Shown piece after piece: positions 16,752 through 25,943 of a stretch of 64,000 bases of DNA. A program made the position numbers and the translations under genes. The DNA comes from an uncultured Lachnospiraceae bacterium (GTDB lineage Bacteria; Bacillota; Clostridia; Lachnospirales; Lachnospiraceae), in assembly GCA_910578715.1 (NCBI GenBank), contig CAJTRL010000002.1, forward strand, positions 81,199 through 145,198. The letters are read 5' to 3'. The notes beneath the pieces are model-generated. The model was not told the DNA's origin. It searched no databases and worked only from the letters and a program-made list of their open reading frames with translations. The first letter of the stretch is position 1. Each line of letters begins with the position of its first letter.

Positions 16752-17552
16752 ATGGTTATCAGCGGTGTAAACGGAGCTGGCGGAGCCGGCATGCAGGCGG
16801 GCGCGATGGGAAGAGGTCAGGCAGAGGATGCTGTAAGCAAGAGACTGATGCAGCAGATAGAAAATGCGCAGAAGCAGTTACAGGAGATTTACGCCAACAG
16901 CGAAATGAGCGTGGAAGAAAAGATGAAAAGGCGTCAGGAAATCCAGAAGGAAATCAGCGAACTGAACAGCCAGCTGCGCCAGCATCAGATGGAAATGCAG
17001 AGAAAAGAAGCGGAAGAAGCCAAAAAGAAACAGGCGGAAAGCGCTTCCGCGGCAGAGCGTTCCGGTAATTCCCAAAAGAAAAATGCGAAAGACGGACAGG
17101 TTGACGTTCAGATTTCTGCGGAAGGCATGCAGGCAATGCTTTCTGCGGATGGAGCCATGAAACAGGCGAAGGTACAGGGCAGCGTCGCTGCTTCGATGGA
17201 TGGAAAGGCGGGCGTGCTGGAAGCGGAAATCAAACTGGACAGCGCCCGGAACGGCGATACGTCGGCAAAAGAAGCGCAACTTGCCGATGTAAAACAGAAG
17301 GCGGAGGGTGCGACGGCTTCTCAGATGAAAACGCTTGCCGAGGCGGGAGAAGCGCTGGCGGAAGCGAATAAGGCAACGACGGGTGCGGATAAAACATCAG
17401 CGGGCGCAGATGAAACGCGGAAAGCGGAAGAGGACGGAGAGAAGAAAGTGCAGAAGGATGACGAATCCGCCGCTGCAGCGGGAGAAAACGGCGGCGAAGA
17501 GAACAATGGGGCAGCCGGAGGATATTATGTGCCGGTAGATGTCAGACTGTAA
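16752..17552 (+). CDS. Coiled-coil Ala/Glu/Lys-rich protein
   Basis: A 266-residue protein of no recognised family. Residues 1-20 are Gly-rich (GVNGAGGAGMQAGAMGRG). Residues 25-110 form a strongly predicted coiled coil (QQIENAQKQLQEIYANSEMS, EKMKRRQEIQKEISELNSQL). The rest is low-complexity Ala/Lys/Glu/Thr, ending in GGYYVPVDVRL. There is no signal peptide or membrane segment. AGGAAGGAA eight bases before the ATG supports this start over one at 16680. It directly follows the two-component operon, has its own putative regulator repeats upstream and a terminator downstream, so it is a candidate target of the LytTR regulator. The composition resembles that of surface or flagellar accessory proteins, but no assignment is made. 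Confidence 0.65.
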   Translation: MVISGVNGAGGAGMQAGAMGRGQAEDAVSKRLMQQIENAQKQLQEIYANSEMSVEEKMKRRQEIQKEISELNSQLRQHQMEMQRKEAEEAKKKQAESASAAERSGNSQKKNAKDGQVDVQISAEGMQAMLSADGAMKQAKVQGSVAASMDGKAGVLEAEIKLDSARNGDTSAKEAQLADVKQKAEGATASQMKTLAEAGEALAEANKATTGADKTSAGADETRKAEEDGEKKVQKDDESAAAAGENGGEENNGAAGGYYVPVDVRL

Positions 17553-17592
17553 CGGCCGGACAGCCGTCCGATACGGCAAAAGGGGAGTACTG

Positions 17593-17634
17593 GCTCCCGG
17601 AAGCATTTCTGAAGGAGATGTTTCCGGGGGCTTT
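17593..17634 (+). terminator. Stem-loop terminator after coiled-coil gene
   Basis: CTCCCGGAAGCAT and ATGTTTCCGGGGG form a stem with an 18-base loop, followed by CTTTCT. The short, interrupted U-run makes it a moderate terminator. Confidence 0.55.
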
Positions 17635-17745
17635 CTACTATTAAGAAATTGTGATACCGGAGGTAAATGATTAATCCGGCATGACAAAAACGATAAAACA
17701 TTTAAAATAATGCAAAAAAGATAATGTAAAAACATAATATTTATA

Positions 17746-17774
17746 TTGCAATAAAGGAAATTTCATGATACAAT
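17746..17774 (+). promoter_or_regulatory. Sigma-A-type promoter upstream of PD-(D/E)XK gene
   Basis: TTGCAA (17746-17751) and TACAAT (17769-17774) are separated by 17 bases. The 525-base gap from 17553 to 18077 otherwise holds the terminator at its left end and a roughly 300-base leader with no open frame I can support. Confidence 0.6.
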
Positions 17775-18077
17775 ACCGATAGAAAACAAATCTTGATTCT
17801 AATATTGTGCACTTGTTTATGAAAGAAGCGGAAAATGTCTGTGGAACGGACCGCTTTCGGGTGCATATTCCGGCAGTTCTGCCAGAGATTCTCGTTTGTT
17901 TGGCAGGATTGCAGCTCTGAAATGGACAAGAGATAGAGGGCATGAAAAGGATAGTAGAAACAAATCCGCATTGATATTTCTGTATATGTGGACCGCACAG
18001 CACAGTTTATGGATTTTGTGACCGGTTTTCCGTTTTCTTTGAGGCTTTCCTGTACAAAAAGAAAAGGAGAGCTATTT

Positions 18078-18950
18078 TTGAAGAAAGAAACGGTAATTGA
18101 AACTTTTGAAGAACAGAAAATGAGTGTTGCAAAATACCAGTTGACCAGTGATTTGTTTGCCGGGAAAGTATTTGAGGATTTGGAAGCAGCCCAGGAGCTG
18201 TGCAGAATTTTGATGCAGAACGACCGTATTATACTGCGCAGCGTCAGAACGCAGTATGTGATTCAGAATCTGGAAAATCATTCGGTAGTGCTGGATATTT
18301 TTGCAGAAGAGCAGCAAGGAAACCTGATTGATATTGAAATTCAGATGTACCGGGAAAAGGCTCCGTTTAAACGAAGCCGCTATTATCAGTCCAGTATTGA
18401 TATGAGCATTCTGGAAAAAGGAAAACCTTATCATACGCTTCCGGATGTAACCATTATTTATCTGACAAAAGAAGACTTCATCGGGGAGCGGAAGGGGTTC
18501 TATAACATAGACAGGAAATCCGGCGGACAGGAAGTAACAATGTGCCTGGAAAACGGCTTTCATGAGAAATATTATAATCTGGAATACCCGGTGGACGATA
18601 TGCGTATCAATGAATTACTGCACTATTTTCAGCACTCGGAACCGTTTTATAAGACGGAGAATTTTCCGAGAATCGTAGAGCGTGTCAGCTATTTGAAAAC
18701 AAAAAAGGAGGGTGTGGCGCTGATGTGTGAAATTACGGACAGAATCAGACGGGAAGGAAGAGAAGAAGGACGGATTATCGGAAAAGTGGAAGATATTCTG
18801 GAATTGCTGGAAGAGCTGGGAAAGATTCCCCAGTGGATTGCCACGCGAATCGGACAGGAAACAGACCCGGAGCAGTTGCGGAAGTGGCATAAATGCGCGG
18901 CAAAAGCGTCGGATATGGCAGAATTTGAAGCGCTTTTTTCAAGACTTTAA
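18078..18950 (+). CDS. PD-(D/E)XK nuclease/transposase-family protein
   Basis: A 290-residue protein of the PD-(D/E)XK family related to Rpn (recombination-promoting nuclease) and PDDEXK_2 proteins. The core is seen as VVLDIFAEE (Asp) and NLIDIEIQMYRE (ExQ) at residues 70-95, followed by KRSRYYQSSIDM. The C-terminal part is charged (REGREEGRIIGKVEDILELLEEL), as is usual. The start chosen is the TTG at 18078, eight bases after AAAAGGAGAG; the frame is open upstream but without a ribosome site. Such proteins are often multi-copy. No inverted repeats or partner transposase surround this one. Its last 12 bases overlap the end of the convergent AraC gene. Confidence 0.78.
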   Translation: MKKETVIETFEEQKMSVAKYQLTSDLFAGKVFEDLEAAQELCRILMQNDRIILRSVRTQYVIQNLENHSVVLDIFAEEQQGNLIDIEIQMYREKAPFKRSRYYQSSIDMSILEKGKPYHTLPDVTIIYLTKEDFIGERKGFYNIDRKSGGQEVTMCLENGFHEKYYNLEYPVDDMRINELLHYFQHSEPFYKTENFPRIVERVSYLKTKKEGVALMCEITDRIRREGREEGRIIGKVEDILELLEELGKIPQWIATRIGQETDPEQLRKWHKCAAKASDMAEFEALFSRL

Positions 18951-19829
18951 TGCTCCCGGAAAGCTGCGTTTCCGGTACTCGTCCGGAGAACATCCTGTCT
19001 TTTTCAGAAACTGCCTGTTAAAATTGGAAAGATTATTATAACCGCAGCAAAAAGCGATGTCGGAAATTTTGTCCCTGGTGGCGGAGAGCGCATCACAGGC
19101 GGCGTTCAGCCGTAACTGGGTGAGATGTTCGATGGCGCTGACGCCGACCGTATCTTTGAAGCATTTCATGAAGTAGCTTTTGCTTAGATGGGCAAGGGCT
19201 GCGAGCTGTTCTATCGTAATATCGTTCTGATAATTTCCAGCCATATATTCGAGAACCGGGCGGATGATTTCGTCGCGTCCGGCGCTGTCATCCGGCTGAA
19301 ATATGATATGACCGCCGCATTCCAGCAGCCAGAATAACCGCAGAAGTTCGCTTTTTAATAATAAATCCGTCCGGGGCGTATTTTCGTGCACGCAGAAGAG
19401 AATCCGTTCCGTCGTACGTTTCATTTCTACATAATTTTCCATTTCAGGATGGATATGGACGTTAATGCGGATATTGCCGTTTATGATGGGCCATATACAT
19501 TCTGCGCTGCAGCGGTCGCTGCTGTTGGCGCCGAGCAGAACGGAACTGAATACGAAAGCGTCGTAAACCAATATATTGTCTTTACAGGGATAAGCGGTAT
19601 GAAGCATGTTGGGCGGAAAAATCAGAATATCCCCTTCGACCGCCTCAAATTTCCTGCCGCCGCATATAAATTCCCCTTTTCCACGATAAAGGTAGTTGAT
19701 TTCAAATTCGCTGTGCCAGTGCATCGGTACGTTTGCAAAATATTCAGGCAGCCGGCATTCGTAATAACTGTATGGAACGAGGGTGGTGCTGTGTTGTCTT
19801 TTTTCTTCGGTCTTTCTGTCGGGCGTCAT
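18939..19829 (-). CDS. AraC-family regulator with cupin sensor domain
   Basis: A 296-residue regulator. The N-terminal cupin (residues 15-110) has MHWHSEFEINYLYRGKGEFI and GDILIFPPNMLHTAYP, a sugar-sensing type common in glycan-use regulators. The C-terminal HTH pair is TIEQLAALAHLSKSYFMKCF and ISDIAFCCGYNNLSNFNRQF with the PDEYR ending. GAAAGGAAA precedes the ATG on the minus strand. It is divergent from the GH31 gene at 20233, with the 179-bp palindromic element between them, so GH31 is its likely target. Confidence 0.88.
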   Translation of the reverse strand: MTPDRKTEEKRQHSTTLVPYSYYECRLPEYFANVPMHWHSEFEINYLYRGKGEFICGGRKFEAVEGDILIFPPNMLHTAYPCKDNILVYDAFVFSSVLLGANSSDRCSAECIWPIINGNIRINVHIHPEMENYVEMKRTTERILFCVHENTPRTDLLLKSELLRLFWLLECGGHIIFQPDDSAGRDEIIRPVLEYMAGNYQNDITIEQLAALAHLSKSYFMKCFKDTVGVSAIEHLTQLRLNAACDALSATRDKISDIAFCCGYNNLSNFNRQFLKKTGCSPDEYRKRSFPGALKS

Positions 19830-19988
19830 TGGATTTCCTTTCTGTGGACGGTGGTTTTGCCGGGAATGTTGGGAAGTAGGATAGTATTATAAAACAGTAG
19901 TATTTCAATAGTATTATACCTTTGATAATAGTATTATATCATTAAAAGGTTTTCTTCTCAAGGGTTTGCCGGAGGATTTGGGGTGCTG

Positions 19989-20167
19989 TATTTCACGCCT
20001 CCGCCCGCGCAACGAGTAGTTCTCTTTGGAGGCACGCTTTCGCTCCGCTAAAGGATGTAGCGGTACTAAGGATTTTGTGACGCAGGCGACCCAAAATCCA
20101 AGTACCGACATCCTTTACAGGGCCTCCGTCAGAGAACTACGCGCAGCGCGGGCGGAGGCGTGAAATA
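19989..20167. repeat. 179-bp palindromic repeat element
   Basis: The outer 22 bases, beginning TATTTCACGCCTCC and ending CCGCGC, are repeated perfectly as the inverse complement at 20146-20167. Inward, further arms pair: TAGTTCTCT with AGAGAACTA, GGAGGC with GCCTCC, AAAGGATGT with ACATCCTTT, and GGATTTTGTG with the region holding CAAAATCC. The whole element can therefore fold into one long hairpin. It is GC-rich against an AT-rich flank and non-coding. It sits in the regulatory region between the AraC gene and GH31. Confidence 0.75.
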
Positions 20168-20232
20168 GAGCGGGACTATTGAGCGGGAAACGAATTGGTG
20201 CGGATGACAGAAGACAAGAACGGAGGGTGTAT

Positions 20233-22257
20233 ATGAGATTTGAAAACGATAACGGGGCGCTGGTTTGTTATCACAATGGAGAAACGGTCAGAATCGAGGC
20301 CTGGGGGAAGGACTCGCTGCGCGTGCGCGCGGCTGTGGGGGCTTCATTTACCGGGAAAAGATGGGCGTTGACCGAAGAAGTCAGCCAATGTGATACGAAA
20401 GTGATTGTGGAAGAGGAAGACCACTGGGTGGGCGACGGCACGGTAGATAAAAAAGAGATTGCGACGATTATCAACGGTCGCATCAGGGCAGTTGTAAATT
20501 TTGCGGGGATTCTTTCTTTTTATAAAGACGACAGACTGATTCTGCGGGAATATTTCCGGTTTTATGACGGAACGATTTCCAGAGAAAGCAGATGTCTGAA
20601 ACTGCTGGGCAGAGAGTGGAAGGGCATTATCGGCGGAAGCGAGTATTCTCTGAATGTGAAATTTGAGAGCAATCATGGAGAAAAAATCTTCGGAATGGGG
20701 CAGTATCAGCAGGACTGCATGGATTTGAAAGGCTGTGTGCTGGAACTGGCGCAGCGCAATTCTCAGATTTCCGTGCCTTTTGCGGTTTCGTCGATGGGAT
20801 ATGGCTTTCTCTGGAACAATCCGGCGGTGGGCCGCGTGACATTTGGCCGGAATTATTATGAGTGGATTGCCAGGGCGACGAAGGAAATGGACTACTGGAT
20901 TACCGCCGCGGACACGCCGAAGGAGATTCTTGCAAATTATACGGAAGCGACCGGGCGCGCGGAAATGTTCCCGGAGGATTTGATGGGCCTGTGGCAGTGC
21001 AAGCTGCGTTACAGAACTCAGGAAGAGGTATTGAGCGTGGCGCGGAAATACCGGGAAGAGGGCATCCAAATCGACCAGATTGTTATCGACTTTTTCCACT
21101 GGACGCTTCAGGGAGACTGGAAGTTTGACGAAAAGTACTGGCCCGACCCGAAGGCGATGGTGGATGAGCTGCATGAAATGGGCATTAAAGTCATCGTGTC
21201 GGTATGGCCTTCTGTGGACCGGAAGAGCGAAAACTTCGGGCCTATGATGGAAAAAGGGCTGTTAATCCGGACGGAGCGCGGCGCGGCCCAGACCTATGAT
21301 TATCAGGGCGACTGCGTGGAAATCGACCCTTTTAACCCGGAAACGAGAAAATATGTATGGGAAGTATGCAAAAAAAATTATTACGATTATGGAATCGACG
21401 CCTTCTGGCTGGACAATTCCGAGCCGGATTACGGGGTTTATGATTTTGAAAATTACCGTTACTGCGACGGTCCGGCGCTTGCGCTGAGCAATATCTACCC
21501 GCAGATGTACAGCCGTGTTTTTTATGATGAAATGAGCGGGCCTGGAAAAGGAAGCGTGGTCAATCTGCTGCGCTGTGCCTGGGCGGGTTCCCAGAAATAC
21601 GGCAATGTAATCTGGTCGGGCGATGTGCCGAGCACTTTTGAAGCGTTTGCGGACCAGATTCAGTGCGGGCTGAATATGGGACTTGCGGGCATTCCCTGGT
21701 GGACCACCGATATCGGCGGTTTTATGACTGACGATGTGAACGACGAGGATTTCAGGCAGCTTTTAATCCGCTGGTATCAGTTTGCGGTTTATTCCCCGGT
21801 GCTTCGCATGCACGGGGACAGAGGGCCGTACAATATCCCTCCTCTGGACGAGCGGGACTGGGGCGGCGGTTATCTGCATACCGGTCAGCCGAACGAGCTT
21901 TGGAGCTATGGGGAAGAGAATTATGCCATTATGAAAAAATACTATGACCTCCGCATTTCCATGCACGATTATATCCGCGGATTATATGAAGAGGCACATG
22001 AGAACGGTTCGCCGCTGCTTCGGACGATGTTTTACGAGTTCCCGGATGATGCGAAGTGCTGGGAGCTTTCCGACCAGTATATGTTCGGTGAAAAGTATCT
22101 GGTGGCGCCGATTCTGCATTTGCATGAATTTGAACGCGACGTTTATCTGCCGGAAGGAAAATGGATGCTGACCTCCACCGGAGAGACTTACGAAGGAAAA
22201 CAGGTCGTCCGTGTGAAAGCGCCGATTGATTATATGCCGGTATTTGAAAATATATGA
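20233..22257 (+). CDS. Glycoside hydrolase family 31 (alpha-xylosidase/alpha-glucosidase type)
   Basis: A 674-residue GH31 enzyme releasing alpha-linked xylose or glucose. It has an N-terminal beta-sandwich and a TIM barrel carrying the nucleophile Asp394 in DAFWLDNSEPD and the acid/base Asp464 in WSGDVPSTFEAF, followed by GIPWWTTDIGGF and RMHGDRGP. YDYGIDAFWLDNSEPD and WPDPKAMVDELHEMG are typical of the bacterial alpha-xylosidase/alpha-glucosidase branch; exact specificity cannot be read. No signal peptide is present, so the substrate is an imported oligosaccharide. The ATG at 20233 follows GGAGGGTGTAT; the open frame runs upstream into the palindrome. It is divergent from an AraC regulator and followed by a terminator. 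Confidence 0.92.
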   Translation: MRFENDNGALVCYHNGETVRIEAWGKDSLRVRAAVGASFTGKRWALTEEVSQCDTKVIVEEEDHWVGDGTVDKKEIATIINGRIRAVVNFAGILSFYKDDRLILREYFRFYDGTISRESRCLKLLGREWKGIIGGSEYSLNVKFESNHGEKIFGMGQYQQDCMDLKGCVLELAQRNSQISVPFAVSSMGYGFLWNNPAVGRVTFGRNYYEWIARATKEMDYWITAADTPKEILANYTEATGRAEMFPEDLMGLWQCKLRYRTQEEVLSVARKYREEGIQIDQIVIDFFHWTLQGDWKFDEKYWPDPKAMVDELHEMGIKVIVSVWPSVDRKSENFGPMMEKGLLIRTERGAAQTYDYQGDCVEIDPFNPETRKYVWEVCKKNYYDYGIDAFWLDNSEPDYGVYDFENYRYCDGPALALSNIYPQMYSRVFYDEMSGPGKGSVVNLLRCAWAGSQKYGNVIWSGDVPSTFEAFADQIQCGLNMGLAGIPWWTTDIGGFMTDDVNDEDFRQLLIRWYQFAVYSPVLRMHGDRGPYNIPPLDERDWGGGYLHTGQPNELWSYGEENYAIMKKYYDLRISMHDYIRGLYEEAHENGSPLLRTMFYEFPDDAKCWELSDQYMFGEKYLVAPILHLHEFERDVYLPEGKWMLTSTGETYEGKQVVRVKAPIDYMPVFENI

Positions 22258-22291
22258 CTGCATCGGTCAAACGAACTGAATATTATCAAAG

Positions 22292-22333
22292 AACTGCTGT
22301 GCCTGTAATTTCAAATGGTACAGCAGTTTTTTT
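22292..22333 (+). terminator. Rho-independent terminator after GH31
   Basis: AACTGCTGT (22292-22300) pairs with ACAGCAGTT (22320-22328), extended by GCC/GGT, and runs into TTTTT. Confidence 0.85.
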
Positions 22334-22421
22334 CCCTGCCTGATTGGATAAAATAATTTGGGACGTTTTGTTTTTTGGGGCCGTCTAATCAATAAAATAC
22401 AAAGGAAAGGAAACATTGCTG

Positions 22422-22916
22422 ATGGACAATTTAGTAAAGCGTGCACAGCGGGGAGATGCGGATGCGTTTGCCGAACTGGTGCAGTCCCAGATGCAGAATA
22501 TGTATAAGACCGCAAGAGCAATGCTCCGGAACGATGAAGACGCTGCGGACGCCATATCCGATACGATTCTGGCCTGTTGGGAAAAGATGGAACAGTTAAA
22601 AAAGACGGAATTTTTCAAAACGTGGATGACAAGGATTCTGATTAACAAGTGTAATGACTATTTGCGGCAGAGAAAAAAGGCTTATCCTGTCGAGGAGGTA
22701 GAAGAGACGCCCATATCCACGGAGGAATACGAGAATGTGGAGTGGATGGAACTGATAAACTGCCTGGATGAAAAATATCGGCTCATCATGGTTTTGTATT
22801 ATGTAAACGGATTAAAAACGACGGAAATCGGCTCGATTCTGCATATGCCGGACAGTACGGTGCGGACAAGGCTGGCGAGAGGGAGAAGCCGGATGGCGGA
22901 ATTGTATACCGTATGA
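22422..22916 (+). CDS. ECF-type sigma-70 family RNA polymerase sigma factor
   Basis: A 164-residue ECF sigma factor. Region 2 is visible as RAQRGDADAFAELVQSQMQN, AMLRNDEDAADAISDTIL, CWEKMEQLK and FFKTWMTRILINKCNDYLRQ. Region 4 is visible as LIMVLYYVNGLKTTEIGSIL followed by MPDSTVRTRLARGRSRM. The ATG at 22422 lies 10 bases after AAGGAA. The next gene encodes a DUF4179 membrane protein that should act as its anti-sigma partner, giving an envelope-signal module. No target promoter is identified. Confidence 0.9.
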   Translation: MDNLVKRAQRGDADAFAELVQSQMQNMYKTARAMLRNDEDAADAISDTILACWEKMEQLKKTEFFKTWMTRILINKCNDYLRQRKKAYPVEEVEETPISTEEYENVEWMELINCLDEKYRLIMVLYYVNGLKTTEIGSILHMPDSTVRTRLARGRSRMAELYTV

Positions 22917-23004
22917 AACAAGGTTTGCAAAGGGAAAGGAATGGTTATTATTGTATGCAAAATTGTGTCTGAGGGCACAAATTCGCAGATTGAGAAAGGA
23001 GCAT

Positions 23005-24195
23005 ATGGCTATTAGTATGAAGGAAAAAGAAATCATGGACAAACTGCGAAGCGAGCTCGTAATCCCGGATGTGGTACAGGAGCGGGCGGAACTTGCGCTT
23101 GACAGAATTAAAAAAGAACAGAAAAAGAAGGGGAAGGTAATGAAAATGAGGACAAAAGGAAAAAGGAAATCTATGTGGCTGTTGATTGCGGCGGCGGTAT
23201 TTGTGTTTGGTACAATGACGGTGTGCGCGGCATATCTGCGCTGGAGTCAGGGAATCGAGGCGCAGTTTCAGGCGACGGACGAGCAGAAACAGATGCTGGA
23301 AGAAGAGCAGTATACGGCGCCGCTTCAAAATAAAGACGGCGAAATGGGGAATAACAGTGTTACGGAGGCGGGCGTTACCATAACGCCTCTGCAAAGCATC
23401 GTTGACAGCCGTTTTGCATGGCTTTCTTTTCGGGTGGAAGGATATCAGCTGGAAGAGGGAAAGGAGCCTTGTTTTAATCATGTTACGGTGGTGGCCGACG
23501 ATAATAGCGATGCGCCGATTTCTTATACCGCCAGCTTTTATAATGGCATTCACCGGAACGAAGAAGGAAAACCGGTATATGAAGACGGCTCGCCCGCTGA
23601 TGGGGAAATTTTTATAAACGAAGACGGAAGCATGGAGTACATGATTATTATCAATGCAACGGAATATGGCGGACTGGCCGGGAAAAAACTGCATGTGGAA
23701 TTTACGGATATCGGAACCGTATACAAGGCGGAATTTACGCCGGACCTGGAAGGCGTCTGGTCTTTCGATTTTGTATTGAAGGGGTCCGATAAAGTACGGA
23801 CACTGACGCTGTCCGACCCGCTCGGCGACACCGGGGCCACCGTTATTTATGCGGAGATATCGCCGATTTCCCTCTATGTGCGTTATGATTTTCCGATGCG
23901 GGAAACGACGATAGAAGGTGTCAATGAAAACGGAGAACCGATTACTTCCAGCAATTTTGTGGAAGCTCCTCCGGTTACCGGAGTCCGGTTAAAAGACGGA
24001 ACTTTCCAGGGATATATTACCGGGGGCGGCTCCATGGGATATCTTGATGAGAACCGCGAAGTATATACCTGCTCGTTTGCGCTTGACAGGATTCTGGACA
24101 CGGACCAGGTGGACGCCCTGCTGTTTCTGAAAGCACTGCCGGAAGAGGCGCGCGCTATGACGGAGGAAGACGTGTATGTTGTGCCGGTGGAGTAA
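23005..24195 (+). CDS. DUF4179 membrane protein, probable anti-sigma factor
   Basis: A 396-residue protein with an N-terminal cytoplasmic segment of about 50 residues (MKEKEIMDKLRSELVIPDVV), one membrane helix (WLLIAAAVFVFGTMTVCAAY) and a large extracytoplasmic beta-rich domain of the DUF4179 type (AGVTITPLQSIVDSRFAWLS and later ISPISLYVRYDF). DUF4179 proteins commonly follow ECF sigma genes in Firmicutes and are thought to hold the sigma factor at the membrane. The start at 23005 follows GAAAGGAG; the frame is open further upstream without support. The extracytoplasmic stimulus is unknown. Confidence 0.8.
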   Translation: MAISMKEKEIMDKLRSELVIPDVVQERAELALDRIKKEQKKKGKVMKMRTKGKRKSMWLLIAAAVFVFGTMTVCAAYLRWSQGIEAQFQATDEQKQMLEEEQYTAPLQNKDGEMGNNSVTEAGVTITPLQSIVDSRFAWLSFRVEGYQLEEGKEPCFNHVTVVADDNSDAPISYTASFYNGIHRNEEGKPVYEDGSPADGEIFINEDGSMEYMIIINATEYGGLAGKKLHVEFTDIGTVYKAEFTPDLEGVWSFDFVLKGSDKVRTLTLSDPLGDTGATVIYAEISPISLYVRYDFPMRETTIEGVNENGEPITSSNFVEAPPVTGVRLKDGTFQGYITGGGSMGYLDENREVYTCSFALDRILDTDQVDALLFLKALPEEARAMTEEDVYVVPVE

Positions 24196-24243
24196 CATGC
24201 CTGGGAACAGTCATGCAAAACAGTTTTGAGAGGAAATTGGTTC

Positions 24244-24272
24244 TTATCAGATTAGGGAACGGGGTGTATAAT
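24244..24272 (+). promoter_or_regulatory. Sigma-A-type promoter upstream of DUF5060/DUF5605 gene
   Basis: TTATCA (24244-24249) and a perfect TATAAT (24267-24272) are 17 bases apart, 69 bases before the start codon. Confidence 0.55.
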
Positions 24273-24341
24273 GGGAAAAGAATAAACTATTGTGCCATAA
24301 TGTAAAGGGGCATCTGGCGCGATAGTGCGGAGGAAACCATT

Positions 24342-25832
24342 ATGACAGAGCAATACAAAATTTTTGAGGCTTCGCTGACCGGCACAGATAAAGGAAATCC
24401 GTATAAGGACATCTGGCTGAAAGCGGCTTTTGAAAACGAATCGGAACGAATTGAAGTGAACGGTTTCTATTGCGGCGGCGGTATCTATAAAGTGCGCTTT
24501 ATGCCGACAAAGCCGGGTATCTGGAACGCAGTCACGAAATCGAACGATGCGGCTTTAAACCGGATAAATCTGACCTGTGAGTGTTCTGCCGCAAGGAGCG
24601 GAAATCACGGGCGGGTGCTGCCGATGAATGAAGTTTATGCGCCGGAAGATGCGGAGGAGGAGGCACGGTTTCATTTTGCCTATGAGGACGGAACCCGTTT
24701 TCTGCCTTTTGGAACCACTTGTTATGCCTGGGTCAATCAGCCGGAGGAAATTCAGGAGCAGACGCTTGCAACGCTGAAAAACGCTCCTTTTAACAAAGTG
24801 CGGATGTGCATTTTCCCGAAATTTTATACATATAACGTGACGAATCCTCCGTATTATGCTTTTGCAGGAAATGAGGAAGAGGGGTTTGATTTTACCCGGT
24901 TTAACCCGGTATTCTGGGAAAACCTGGAGAAGCGCATTGGCGAACTGGATGACCTGGGAATCGAGGCGGACATCATTCTGCTTCATCCCTATGACAGATG
25001 GGGATTTTCTCAGATGGGAAGGGAAACGGACGTCTTTTATCTGAAATATGCGGTTGACCGATTAAGTCATTTCAAAAATATCTGGTGGTCGCTGGCCAAT
25101 GAATATGACCTTTTACCATCTAAATCCATTGTGGACTGGGAACTGTACGCACGGGTCATCATGCGGCGGGACGCATACGGGCATCTCCGCTCCATCCATA
25201 ACTGTCTGCGGCTCTATGACCATACCCGTCCGTGGATTACCCATGCGAGCATTCAGCGCGTCGATAATTACAGGACGGCGGAAGAGGTGACGGAGTGGCG
25301 GCAGCGGTATCAGAAGCCGGTGGTGGTGGATGAATGCGCCTATGAAGGAAATATCAATTACGGATGGGGTAATCTGACAGGAGAAGAGATGACCAGACGT
25401 TTCTGGGAAGGCTGTATCCGGGGCGGCTATCTGTCCCACGGGGAGGTCTATGTCCAGTATGAGCAGATATGGTGGTCTCACGGCGGAAAACTGCATGGAA
25501 CCTGTCCGGAGAGAATTGCTTTTCTGAGAAAAATCATGGAAGAATCGCCGGACGGGGCGGCGCCTTTAAAAATTACGCCGGAAAACCACGGGGAAAACTG
25601 GGACGTTTCCTGTCTGTGCAAAGAAGACAAGTCCTATTTCCTGTATTATTTCGGATTTTTCCGGCCTTCCTTCCGCACCTGGAAGCTGGCGGAAGGGTAT
25701 ACTTATGAAATCGAACTGATAGATACCTGGAATATGACGGTTGAAAAACTGCCCGGTGTTTTTGCGGGAGAGATTCGGATAGAGATGCCGGAAAAACAGT
25801 ATATGGCGGTGAGATTGAAAAGCGTAAGCTGA
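24342..25832 (+). CDS. DUF5060/DUF4038/DUF5605 glycoside hydrolase-like protein
   Basis: A 496-residue cytosolic protein with the domain order seen in apiosidase- and GH140-related proteins. An N-terminal beta-sandwich (DUF5060: GTDKGNPYKDIWLKAAFENE, YCGGGIYKVRFMPTKPG) is followed by a TIM barrel (DUF4038-type: FLPFGTTCYAWVNQ, FNKVRMCIFPKFY, ILLHPYDRWGFSQMG, WWSLANEYDLL with a candidate acid/base Glu, VVVDECAYEG with a candidate nucleophile Glu) and a C-terminal DUF5605-type sandwich. The substrate is not known; related proteins act on plant side chains. GGAGG precedes the ATG. It carries its own promoter. Confidence 0.8.
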   Translation: MTEQYKIFEASLTGTDKGNPYKDIWLKAAFENESERIEVNGFYCGGGIYKVRFMPTKPGIWNAVTKSNDAALNRINLTCECSAARSGNHGRVLPMNEVYAPEDAEEEARFHFAYEDGTRFLPFGTTCYAWVNQPEEIQEQTLATLKNAPFNKVRMCIFPKFYTYNVTNPPYYAFAGNEEEGFDFTRFNPVFWENLEKRIGELDDLGIEADIILLHPYDRWGFSQMGRETDVFYLKYAVDRLSHFKNIWWSLANEYDLLPSKSIVDWELYARVIMRRDAYGHLRSIHNCLRLYDHTRPWITHASIQRVDNYRTAEEVTEWRQRYQKPVVVDECAYEGNINYGWGNLTGEEMTRRFWEGCIRGGYLSHGEVYVQYEQIWWSHGGKLHGTCPERIAFLRKIMEESPDGAAPLKITPENHGENWDVSCLCKEDKSYFLYYFGFFRPSFRTWKLAEGYTYEIELIDTWNMTVEKLPGVFAGEIRIEMPEKQYMAVRLKSVS

Positions 25833-25943
25833 AGGGTTTTCAAGGAATGGGTTTTTTAAAGTATGGAAAAGGCCCGGAACGCGAAGGCGGAAACCGGTCA
25901 GCCATTGAAAATATTTATTTGGAATGGAGAATACCGAAATCAA

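Noticed and set aside
18078..18950. Complete insertion sequence around the PD-(D/E)XK gene
   Set aside because: No terminal inverted repeats or target duplications flank it, and its 3' end overlaps a normal AraC gene.
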